Of a stretch of DNA of 14,702 nt, positions 1 to 7,105 are shown piece after piece. The notes beneath the pieces were generated by a model. It did not search any database. It was not told where the DNA came from and saw only the letters and a list, made by a program, of their open reading frames with translations. This stretch comes from CAYUYV01 sp964474635 (GTDB lineage Bacteria > Pseudomonadota > Alphaproteobacteria > JAJFIK01), in contig CAYYTT010000099.1 in NCBI GenBank assembly GCA_964474635.1, positions 1-14,702 of the forward strand, given 5' to 3'. The stretch's first letter is position 1, and every line of letters begins with the position of its first letter. A program made the position numbers and the translations under genes.

Positions 1-24
1 GGTGATGAACCGTTGCTGTGACGG

Positions 25-1404
25 TCAGGTGGCTGGGCTGGCCTTGGTGGCGCGGCGGCGGATTTCGGCGGCGATGAGCCAGAGGCGGTCCTGCCCCCAG
101 ACCGCCACATCCGGTTCCCCGTCCGGTCCGGACAGTCTGAAGCTCGGCACGCCCCACAGGCCCAGATCCTCGACCATGAGGTCTTGGCTTTCCTCGACGA
201 TGGGCTTCCAGCGCTCATCGCCCAGGCGCCGCTTCGCCTCGGCCCAGTCGAGGCCGGCCGCTTCCACGCCGCGGCGCATGCCCTTTTCCGTGTTCAGATA
301 AACACCCTGGCTAAAGGCACAGGCCAGCAGCGAACTCATCAGCGCCTCATCCTTGCCAAGCTCCGTGGCCCAGGGCAGCAGCGAATAGGCGTCCCGGGTT
401 GGCTTGCCGATGGGCGTGATCATGGGGCCGAACGGCACGCCGAACCAGTCCGCCTCCCGCTTTGTGTCAAAGAGGATGTAGCGCCCCTTGGCCATGGTTG
501 CCGGAACGCCGCGCATGATCATGGGCAGAACGGGCCGGTGGCGAAAGTCAATGGCGCAGGCATTCTTCATGGCGATGGTTCGATCATAGATGATCGATGT
601 GTACGGAGAATTCAGCGATGGGAAGAAATCGAGTGTCAGTCCGCTGGCGTCCACGCCCGTCACATCGATATCGGGCCGGGGCACGAGATAGGCCGCCTCG
701 CCCTCCCGGCTCACGCCCAGCTCCTGGAGACGCGCTTCAAGATGGAACAGGCGGTCAACGCCCCAGTACCATTCGCCGCCATAGAAAAAGCAGGCCCCGG
801 AATAATGCCCAAGTTCTTTTAATCGTGCCGATCCCTGATCAAAGGCTTCTTCCACATCTTCCGGCCCGGTGCCAGAGGGCTGTGCCGCCGTGGCGGCCCC
901 GCCCGCCTCGTCCCAAAGGGCATGACTTACGTCTTCCACACGCTCGATGAAGTCCGCGTCCCCCCGGCCGATAAGCTCTCGCGCGGCGCGGATGACCGCG
1001 GCCCGGGGCGGGGTGATACCGGCATGGGCAGGAAAGCGCAGACCGTGATGGGGCGCGACAAGCTCCGCGTCGCGGCGGGCCCAAATGGCGAGCTTTTCCG
1101 CCTCCGGCTGATTGGCGCCGCCGGTCGCCCGGATCAGATGGCACCGGAGCGTCACATCATACCGCGCCGCAAAGCGCTTGAGGACCTGGGCACTCAAATG
1201 GCTGTAGGGATCATCGAGTTGGTGGAAGTACTCCACCACATGGGGCTCACCGCGCTGGCGCCGGCGGGCCTCCGCCTGCTGACGGCTTTTGAGGATGGCT
1301 TGGGTGTTCGTGACCGCACGCGACTGCCAGGCGATCAAGCGGCGCATGAGACCGGGCGGATCGACCATCAAGGATGGGTTCGGATTGTTTTTCGGTTCCA
1401 GCAT
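25..1404 (-). CDS. Tandem DsbA/HCCA-isomerase-like (thioredoxin-fold) protein
   Basis: Encodes 459 residues that look like two DsbA-family domains of the 2-hydroxychromene-2-carboxylate isomerase/kappa-GST type. The first begins near residue 58 (YFHQLDDPYSH, 59-69) and ends with a WGVDRL-like motif near residue 215. The second begins near 258 (FFPSLNSPYTS, 260-270) and ends with the classical pair GVPS (418-421) and WGQDRL (436-441). No CxxC is present, so thiol-disulfide exchange is unlikely; members of this branch use glutathione or catalyse isomerisation. By recall of NahD, the Ser before Pro is the catalytic position. It is Ser266 in the second domain and Asp65 in the first, which suggests only the C-terminal domain is active. 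There is no signal peptide, so it is probably cytoplasmic. The reading frame stays open back to 1617, but the ATG at 1404 has a GAGGA site 8 nt upstream, while the ATG at 1419 has none. The gene is divergent from the sulfatase. Substrate unknown. Confidence 0.8.
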   Translation of the reverse strand: MLEPKNNPNPSLMVDPPGLMRRLIAWQSRAVTNTQAILKSRQQAEARRRQRGEPHVVEYFHQLDDPYSHLSAQVLKRFAARYDVTLRCHLIRATGGANQPEAEKLAIWARRDAELVAPHHGLRFPAHAGITPPRAAVIRAARELIGRGDADFIERVEDVSHALWDEAGGAATAAQPSGTGPEDVEEAFDQGSARLKELGHYSGACFFYGGEWYWGVDRLFHLEARLQELGVSREGEAAYLVPRPDIDVTGVDASGLTLDFFPSLNSPYTSIIYDRTIAMKNACAIDFRHRPVLPMIMRGVPATMAKGRYILFDTKREADWFGVPFGPMITPIGKPTRDAYSLLPWATELGKDEALMSSLLACAFSQGVYLNTEKGMRRGVEAAGLDWAEAKRRLGDERWKPIVEESQDLMVEDLGLWGVPSFRLSGPDGEPDVAVWGQDRLWLIAAEIRRRATKASPAT

Positions 1405-1412
1405 GGTCTTGG

Positions 1413-1417
1413 TCCTC
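1413..1417 (-). promoter_or_regulatory. Ribosome binding site fixing the start of the DsbA-like gene
   Basis: GAGGA on the minus strand sits 8 nt before the ATG at 1404. The in-frame ATG at 1419 and the one at 1617 have no comparable site, so this decides the start codon. Confidence 0.6.
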
Positions 1418-1601
1418 ATGTCCGTCTTGCAAAATGGGTGCGTGCCCGTCGCGGCAGCCCCCTCACATGGGAGGGGAACGCTGGCGACCAGGCTCCGCGC
1501 CTGGCCATCCTGACGTGGGAGCGGCGCCGCCGACAGGACATCGAGCGCCATCTGTCCGACATGGGTCCTGTCGCATGCCCGGCACACCCGTGCCTTTTGA
1601 T

Positions 1602-1641
1602 GCCGGCGATGGGACACGCGATCCCGCCCGGCGCTTTTTTT
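1602..1641 (+). terminator. Terminator-like hairpin with T7 on the plus strand, no gene upstream
   Basis: GCCGG (1602-1606) pairs with CCGGC (1628-1632). After a small internal loop, TGGGA (1610-1614) pairs with TCCCG (1622-1626, one wobble), leaving a 7-nt loop. Two bases then lead into seven T (1635-1641). The layout fits an intrinsic terminator on the plus strand, yet the only gene to its left is on the minus strand. It could end a small RNA or a prematurely terminated sulfatase leader, or be chance in GC-rich DNA. Confidence 0.4.
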
Positions 1642-1773
1642 CTCTCAGCGCAAGTATGCCCCATGGATGAGCAGCCTGTCATGTCACGCCCTGAAGACTG
1701 GCGAAGGGGGCCCTCGGGCACGACCACGTCTTCCAGAACGCCCGCAAAGGCCGCAAGCGGACGGTTCGCGGCC

Positions 1774-1803
1774 TTGACGTCACGCCTCACCGCCCCGAAT
1801 AGT
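1774..1803 (+). promoter_or_regulatory. Possible sigma70-type promoter of the sulfatase gene
   Basis: TTGACG (1774-1779, 5 of 6 to the consensus) and AATAGT (1798-1803, 4 of 6) are separated by 18 bp. Transcription would begin near 1810, leaving a leader of about 90 nt before the ATG at 1902. The -35 box overlaps the palindrome TGACGTCA (1775-1782) and the right arm of the inverted repeat 1747-1775, so an operator there is conceivable. The call rests on consensus matching only. Confidence 0.3.
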
Positions 1804-1890
1804 GGCTCAGGACGCTGGCGCCTCACCTGTCGCGCGATCAAGCCACAAACCCAGCGAAACTCATGCCCAGCAAATTTTATGTGTAGCAAA

Positions 1891-1896
1891 AAGGAG
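1891..1896 (+). promoter_or_regulatory. Ribosome binding site of the sulfatase gene
   Basis: AAGGAG lies 5 nt before the ATG at 1902 and 8 nt before the ATG at 1905. It rules out the in-frame GTG at 1896, which overlaps it. Confidence 0.65.
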
Positions 1897-1901
1897 TGAA
1901 C

Positions 1902-3569
1902 ATGATGTGGCGTGTCCTGGCCATTGTCCTCGCGCTTATCGTGGGCCTGGGGATCAGCGTTTACGTGTTGCGCAAGGAATTGATTCTCCTGGTGGTGACC
2001 ACGGCGTCAAAGACGGAGATTGCCCCAAACCGACCGATCACCTGGACGCCGGGCCCGGCGAAGCCCCAGGCCCCCGCCGCCCCGCGCCCCCCCCAAATAC
2101 TGTTGAAATTTGGCGAAGAACAAGGCAAGAAAGATAAAAAAACCTTCGGCGGCGGGGTGGCGGGGGGCCGCGTGCCAACCCCGAATATCGACCGCCTGGC
2201 ACGGGAAGGGGCCATGTTCACACAGGCCTATTCGGGGGCCGGCTCCTGTGCGCCGTCACGGGCCATGCTGATGACCGGTCGCTATCCGACGCGGACGGGC
2301 TTTGAGTTCACGCCGACCCTGGCGGGCATGACGCGCGTCCTCGCCATGTTCATGAACGACAGGAATGAGGGCAGCCCCTTGCCACGGGTGGAGTGGAATG
2401 CGGAGCATGCCGCCAAGACGCCGCCCTTCGACGAGCAAGGCCTTCCGGGGTCGGAAGTCACCATTGCCGAATTGGTGCGTGCCGCCGGCTATCGCACGGC
2501 CCATATCGGCAAATGGCATCTGGGGCGCGGACCCGAATTCGGGCCGAACGCCCAGGGCTTCGATGAGAGCCTGTTGATGGCGAGCGGACTTTATCTTCCC
2601 AAAGACGATGAGCGCGGTGTGGCCGCAAAGCTGGACTCCCACCCCTTGGACCGGTTCCTTTGGGCGGCCCTGCAGTTTTCCGCTTCCTTCAACGGCGGAC
2701 CCTTTTTCGAACCCGCGGGCTATTTGACCGATTACTGGACGGATGAATCCCTCAAGGTGATCGAAGCCAATCGCCACCAGCCCTTCTTTTTGTATCTGGC
2801 GCATTGGGGCCCCCATATTCCACTCCAGGCCACCCGGGAGGACTTCGAGGCCGTCGGCGATATCAAGCCCCATCGCCTGCGCGTCTACGCCGCGATGATC
2901 CGTGCCCTGGACCGCAGCGTCGGACGGGTCCTTGATGCGCTCAAGGCCCATGGGCTCGACGAAAACACCATCGTCGTCTTCAGCAGCGACAACGGCGCGG
3001 CAGCCTATCTGGGCCTTGAGGATTTGAACGCGCCCTATCGGGGCTGGAAGGTCACCCATTTCGAAGGCGGGATCCGTGTCCCCCTGTTCGTCCGCTGGCC
3101 CGCCAAAATCCCGGCCGGAACGCGGATCGACACGCCGGTCGCCCATATCGACGTCATGCCGACCCTTGCCGCCGCGGCCGGTGCGCCCCTGCCCGAAGGC
3201 GTGGAGATCGATGGGCGGAACATGTTGGTGGAACTGCTTGATGGGCGGAAAATCCGGGGGCCGAAGGATCCCATATTCTGGCAAAGCGGAGACTACCGCG
3301 TCGTGCGCCAGGGCGATTGGAAACTTCAGGTTAGTGCGCGGCAGGACCGGATGTGGCTCTACGACCTCGCCAATGACCCAACCGAGCAGGTCAACCTGGC
3401 CGAACGCCGGCCTGAAAAACTGACCGAGTTGAAAAGCCTGATCGATACCCACGCGGCTTCTGGACGGCCTGCGCTCTATCCCTATTCCATTGCCAGCCCC
3501 ATTCCCATCGACAAGCACGCGGAGGAGGAAATTGCCGAGGGAGACGACTACGTCATCTGGCAAAACTGA
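1902..3569 (+). CDS. Membrane-anchored arylsulfatase-like protein with altered N-terminal metal site
   Basis: A sulfatase of the alkaline phosphatase superfamily, 555 residues. Such enzymes hydrolyse sulfate esters in the periplasm. Residues about 4-24 form one membrane segment, followed by a Pro/Ala-rich linker to about 65. The formylglycine motif CAPSR is intact (Cys116-Arg120), as are HIGKWHLG (201-208), HWGPHIP (301-307) and the metal-binding SSDNGA (361-366, Asp363-Asn364). The usual N-terminal motif, remembered as PPNIVLILADDxGxND, reads instead PPQILLKFGEEQGKKD here, so both metal-binding Asp are Glu (72-73) and hydrophobic positions are Lys. The stretch is AT-rich (14 G/C in the 48 nt 2095-2142) and lies between C8 and A7 runs. 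No one-base frameshift restores the motif. Catalytic competence is doubtful. AAGGAG (1891-1896) precedes ATG 1902; ATG 1905 is also possible. Whether it needs a formylglycine-generating enzyme elsewhere is inferred. Substrate unknown. Confidence 0.85.
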   Translation: MMWRVLAIVLALIVGLGISVYVLRKELILLVVTTASKTEIAPNRPITWTPGPAKPQAPAAPRPPQILLKFGEEQGKKDKKTFGGGVAGGRVPTPNIDRLAREGAMFTQAYSGAGSCAPSRAMLMTGRYPTRTGFEFTPTLAGMTRVLAMFMNDRNEGSPLPRVEWNAEHAAKTPPFDEQGLPGSEVTIAELVRAAGYRTAHIGKWHLGRGPEFGPNAQGFDESLLMASGLYLPKDDERGVAAKLDSHPLDRFLWAALQFSASFNGGPFFEPAGYLTDYWTDESLKVIEANRHQPFFLYLAHWGPHIPLQATREDFEAVGDIKPHRLRVYAAMIRALDRSVGRVLDALKAHGLDENTIVVFSSDNGAAAYLGLEDLNAPYRGWKVTHFEGGIRVPLFVRWPAKIPAGTRIDTPVAHIDVMPTLAAAAGAPLPEGVEIDGRNMLVELLDGRKIRGPKDPIFWQSGDYRVVRQGDWKLQVSARQDRMWLYDLANDPTEQVNLAERRPEKLTELKSLIDTHAASGRPALYPYSIASPIPIDKHAEEEIAEGDDYVIWQN

Positions 3570-3634
3570 TCCGGAAAGCCGGCCCGAGCGACCTTTCAGG
3601 TTCGCCCCCACCAAGACCAAAACGCGGCGCCCGT

Positions 3635-3673
3635 AAAAAAGACGAAGGCCGGCGGAACCCTCCGCCGGCCTTC
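3635..3673 (-). terminator. Strong intrinsic terminator of the S41 peptidase gene, possibly bidirectional
   Basis: GAAGGCCGGCGG (3644-3655) and CCGCCGGCCTTC (3662-3673) form a perfect 12-bp stem with a 6-nt loop. On the minus strand it is followed after 3 nt by six T (complement of A 3635-3640). It starts only 13 bp past the peptidase stop codon. The convergent sulfatase ends at 3569, and on its strand the stem is followed by a weak, T-containing tail, so it may also stop that transcript. Confidence 0.85.
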
Positions 3674-3685
3674 TGTGTCATGGCC

Positions 3686-6600
3686 TCACTGACCGAGTTT
3701 CGTCGGCAGAGGCGGCGCCTCCTGGAGGTCCTTCGGCTTGTAGCTCTCAAGCTGTTTCATGACTTCACCAATGGCCTTGTCAAGTTGGGTATCGCGCCCT
3801 TCGTTCAAGGCCACCGGATCGAGGAAGACTTCGATGTCCGGCTCCACCCCTTCGTTCTCAATCGTCCAGCGCCCATCGGGGCGGATAAAGCGGAAGAACG
3901 GAACCGTCAGGAAACCACCATCGATGAGCGGCGGATTGATCGAGATGCCAATCAGACCGCCCCAGGTCCGCGTGCCGATCAGTTTACCGAGCTTCATGTA
4001 ACGGAACGAATAGGGCAGGAAATCGCCGCCCGAACCCGCGTCCTGGTCGATGAGCATGACTTTGGGGCCATACATGGCACCGCCAGGGGTGTTGAAGAGC
4101 AGGCCATCCCGGTCTTTCCAGCTTGCCAGATAGGTCCGGCTCAGCACGTCCGTGATGTAGTTGGCCGCCTGACCGCCGCCATTGCTGCGCTCATCAAGGA
4201 TCATTCCCTCCCGGTCCGTCTGGGGGAAGAACATCCGGTTAAAGAACCGGTAGCCCGCGCCGCCGGTGTTGGGCAGATAGACATACCCCACCTTGCCACC
4301 GGTTTTTTCATCCACATAGCGGCGGTTTTCCTCGATCCAGTGCCACAGACGCAAGGCCCGCTCATTGGCGACCGGCTCCACGACCACGTCCTCGCTGTCG
4401 TTGCCATCGGCCGCCTTGCCCACCGTCAAGGTGACCTGCTCGCCAACGGTGCCGGCCATCAAGGCGAAGATATTGTCCGCACCCGTCACCGACCGTCCGT
4501 TAACGGCGAGAATGTAATCACCCTCCGACACGCCGATGCCCGGCGCCGCCAGCGGTGCCTTCAGGAACGGGTTCCAGAGTTCGCCCGTATAGATCTTGGC
4601 GATCCGGTAGCGATCATTCTCGACCCGCAAATCGGCACCCAGCAGGCCCACCGACACCCGGTCCGGCTGGTGAACATCGCCGCCGCCCATATAGTTGTGA
4701 CCGACCTGCATTTCGCCGATCATCTCGCGCAGCAGTGCCGTCAGGTCTTCGCGCCGGCCAACATGGTCGAGAAGCGGGCGATACCGGTCATAGACGGCCT
4801 GCCAGTCGAGGCCGTGCATATTGGCGGCATAGAAGAAATCCTTCTCCATACGCCAGGTCTCGTTGAAGATTTGCAGCCATTCCTTGCGCGGATCGACATA
4901 GACCCGCATGTCGCTGGTTTTAATGCGTTTCAGATCGAGCGATTTGCCCGCCTTGCCCGCCATCAGGCGATTGCCTGTCTTGCGGACCATGATGTGCGAG
5001 CCGTCATGGGACATGGACATGCCCACGACGCCCCGTGTCACGCTGCTCGTCTCCAGATCTTCGAAGTCGAAGCGCATCAGGCGATTGCCGGATGCGGGCG
5101 ACTGGCCCGGCGGTGTCCGGGATGTCCCCGGCTGAACGCGCTGGATGTAGAACAGGCTTCCGTCCTTGGCCACGGCCAGGGTGTCGTAGTTGCCCTCTTC
5201 TACCGGCAGGGCGACGATGCGGTTTTCGATCCCGTCGAGATCGATTTGTGTCGGCTTGTCCGCCTCATCCTCGTCCGCGCCGGCGGCCTCGCTTTCGCCC
5301 TCGCCCTCGGCTTCGTCCTCCGTCTCGTCCGTGTCTTCCTCGGACTCCCCGTCTTCCTCTTCGGCGAGACGCGGCGGGATCATGGCGATGTCGGCCTCGT
5401 CTGCGCCATCCCCATCGCTACCCGCCTCATCCTCGTCGACCTCCTCGTCGCCGGTCTCCGGCAGCAGCGGCGAGGTGCCGTCTTCGGCGAGGACCACGGC
5501 ATAAAGGCCTGCGCGGTAGGGTCGCTCCTGGCTCGACATGTCGAGACCGACCGCGGCCGGTCCGGAATTGGTCGATGCGGTAAAGTAAAGATAGGCGCCG
5601 TCGCGACTGAAAGCCGGGGAGCCCACATCTCCCATGCCATCGGAGATCCGGTGCGCCGTGCCGTTCTCCACATGGTACAGCATCAGGTCGTTGTAGAAAT
5701 TTTCACGCACCTGCACATAGGCGATCCAGCGCCCGTCCGGCGACATTACGGGGCTGAAGCCGCTGCGCCGCTCGGCGGTTGCGACCGTCGTGATCTTCCC
5801 GCTGTCCACATCGAGGGCAAACAGGGTCAAGTGATTGTTCTGATACAGAATGTGTTGGCCCTGGCCTGCCCATTCGAGCAGCGTGTAGTAATCCGGCCCC
5901 AGATCGAAGGAGCGCGCATCCCCCTTGCCGGTTTGATCGACGATTTTGAGGCTGTGCACATTGCCTTCATCGGACAGATAGGCGATTTCGCCGCCCTTGG
6001 GAGACCATAGCGCCGTGGCCTCACGCACACCGTCCGTGCCCGTCAGGTTTCGCGTCGAGCCCTTGTCGAGCGGTACCGTAAAGACATCCCCGCGACCGAC
6101 GAGAACCGCGCGCTTGCCCGTGGGGGACAGGGCGGCCGACTGAATGGTGCCCGAGGCGTCTTTCCAACCGGGGCGCAGCTGCGGCAGGTCCGGATTGACA
6201 CTGATCGTCAGGCCAGACACGGCCCCCGTGGTCAGATCCACGCTTTTGAGCTCGCCGCCCGCCTCATAGACCAGCGTATCGCCATGCGCGTCGGCGGCCC
6301 GAACGTCCCAAACACCTTCTTGCGTGATTTTTTTGACCGCGCCGCTTTTGGGGTCGAAACGGAAGACGTTGAAGACCTTTTCATCCCGGTCCGACAGGAA
6401 GTAGACCGCATCACCGACCCACATGGGATCGATATCATTGACCCGCTTGCCCGGCACGCGGGTGACCGACTTGGTGCCTGGCGTCAGGATGTCGATGGAG
6501 GGCACGCGTCCGCCGCGATATCCGCGCCACCCCGTCGCGCCGCCATAAAGGGCGTTATAGGCCGGACCGAACGCCATGAAGGCAAGCTTGCCGCCATCCG

Positions 6601-7105
6601 CCGACCAGGCACCACGGAACACGGGCGCCTCCATCTGCTTTTCCGGCAGACCGCCCTCCAGGGAGACATGATAAAGGTGACCCGTGCGTCCAAAGCCCAC
6701 CTCCCGCGTGGAAGAAAACGCCACGGCCTTGCCGTCATGGCTCCATCCGGTGACATCGTCGCCGGCGGAGTGATAGGTCAGGCGCTTGGGCTGCCCTCCG
6801 TCCACGGAAATAACGTAGACGTCATCATTGTTCTCGAAATTCGCGGTGTAGGCGATCATTTTGCCGTCGGGCGAGAACATGGGCTCGCGCTCGTCAACGG
6901 GGCTCGATGTCAGGCGGCGCGGATCGCTGCCATCCCTATTGGCCACCCACAAATCACCGGCATAGATGAAGGCGAGCTTGTCCTTTGATACCGTCGGCAT
7001 GCGCAGTAGATGTGTGCCATCCGCACGCACCGACGCCGACCCGAGGGCCGTTCCCGCAATCAGCAGAGCCGCCGTCGCGGCACTTCTCAACCACGTTGCA
7101 CGCAT
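3686..7105 (-). CDS. Exported tricorn-like S41 family peptidase with beta-propeller domains
   Basis: 1139 residues. Residues 1-28 form a signal peptide (charged start, Ala/Leu core, likely cleavage near VRA-DG), so it acts in the periplasm or at the surface. Residues about 35-540 hold TolB/WD40-like propeller repeats (FSPDG, WSHDG, WSPKG, MSPDGRW). An acidic low-complexity linker, 554-618, is about half Asp/Glu. A C1-type helical region follows, then a PDZ domain (about 845-910; VSEGDYILAVNG) and the S41 core. His803 (QVGHNYMGGGD), Ser1025 in GSGGD and Glu1085/Glu1088 in NEGVEPD fit the tricorn His, nucleophile Ser and Glu. The Ser that precedes His in archaeal tricorn is Gly802 here, as I recall for bacterial homologues. 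Its expected role is degradation of peptides threaded through the propellers. A GGAGGA site lies 5 nt before the ATG. It is a single-gene unit ended by a strong terminator. Confidence 0.9.
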   Translation of the reverse strand: MRATWLRSAATAALLIAGTALGSASVRADGTHLLRMPTVSKDKLAFIYAGDLWVANRDGSDPRRLTSSPVDEREPMFSPDGKMIAYTANFENNDDVYVISVDGGQPKRLTYHSAGDDVTGWSHDGKAVAFSSTREVGFGRTGHLYHVSLEGGLPEKQMEAPVFRGAWSADGGKLAFMAFGPAYNALYGGATGWRGYRGGRVPSIDILTPGTKSVTRVPGKRVNDIDPMWVGDAVYFLSDRDEKVFNVFRFDPKSGAVKKITQEGVWDVRAADAHGDTLVYEAGGELKSVDLTTGAVSGLTISVNPDLPQLRPGWKDASGTIQSAALSPTGKRAVLVGRGDVFTVPLDKGSTRNLTGTDGVREATALWSPKGGEIAYLSDEGNVHSLKIVDQTGKGDARSFDLGPDYYTLLEWAGQGQHILYQNNHLTLFALDVDSGKITTVATAERRSGFSPVMSPDGRWIAYVQVRENFYNDLMLYHVENGTAHRISDGMGDVGSPAFSRDGAYLYFTASTNSGPAAVGLDMSSQERPYRAGLYAVVLAEDGTSPLLPETGDEEVDEDEAGSDGDGADEADIAMIPPRLAEEEDGESEEDTDETEDEAEGEGESEAAGADEDEADKPTQIDLDGIENRIVALPVEEGNYDTLAVAKDGSLFYIQRVQPGTSRTPPGQSPASGNRLMRFDFEDLETSSVTRGVVGMSMSHDGSHIMVRKTGNRLMAGKAGKSLDLKRIKTSDMRVYVDPRKEWLQIFNETWRMEKDFFYAANMHGLDWQAVYDRYRPLLDHVGRREDLTALLREMIGEMQVGHNYMGGGDVHQPDRVSVGLLGADLRVENDRYRIAKIYTGELWNPFLKAPLAAPGIGVSEGDYILAVNGRSVTGADNIFALMAGTVGEQVTLTVGKAADGNDSEDVVVEPVANERALRLWHWIEENRRYVDEKTGGKVGYVYLPNTGGAGYRFFNRMFFPQTDREGMILDERSNGGGQAANYITDVLSRTYLASWKDRDGLLFNTPGGAMYGPKVMLIDQDAGSGGDFLPYSFRYMKLGKLIGTRTWGGLIGISINPPLIDGGFLTVPFFRFIRPDGRWTIENEGVEPDIEVFLDPVALNEGRDTQLDKAIGEVMKQLESYKPKDLQEAPPLPTKLGQ

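Larger units (their letters stand above)
1405..1901. other. Divergent intergenic region rich in inverted repeats
   Basis: About 500 bp separate the start codons of the DsbA-like gene and the sulfatase, with no convincing gene. Reading frames exist on both strands, but they lack ribosome sites and recognisable protein character. It contains several dyads: 1455-1464 with 1471-1483 (CAGC and CCCCTC pairing with GAGGGG and GCTG), 1488-1493 with 1499-1504 (CCAGGC/GCCTGG), 1531-1539 with 1565-1573 (CGACAGGAC/GTCCTGTCG), a terminator-like hairpin at 1602-1641, and 1747-1754 with 1768-1775 (AAGGCCGC/GCGGCCTT). Promoters for both flanking genes should lie here. Confidence 0.6.

Noticed and set aside
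1416..1889. 157-codon minus-strand frame in the intergenic region
   Set aside because: No ribosome site, Arg/Cys-rich low-quality composition, and no domain; the region is better explained by promoters and structured elements.
2087..2142. A pair of compensating one-base frameshifts at C8 and A7 as the cause of the odd sulfatase motif
   Set aside because: Reading the interval in the other two frames gives PNTVEIWRRTRQER followed by a stop, or an early TGA, neither of which restores the ADD motif.
3680..6010. 776-codon open frame on the plus strand, opposite the S41 peptidase
   Set aside because: It is fully antisense to a well-supported gene, has no recognisable domain, and has the His/Arg/Leu-rich composition typical of antisense frames in GC-rich DNA.
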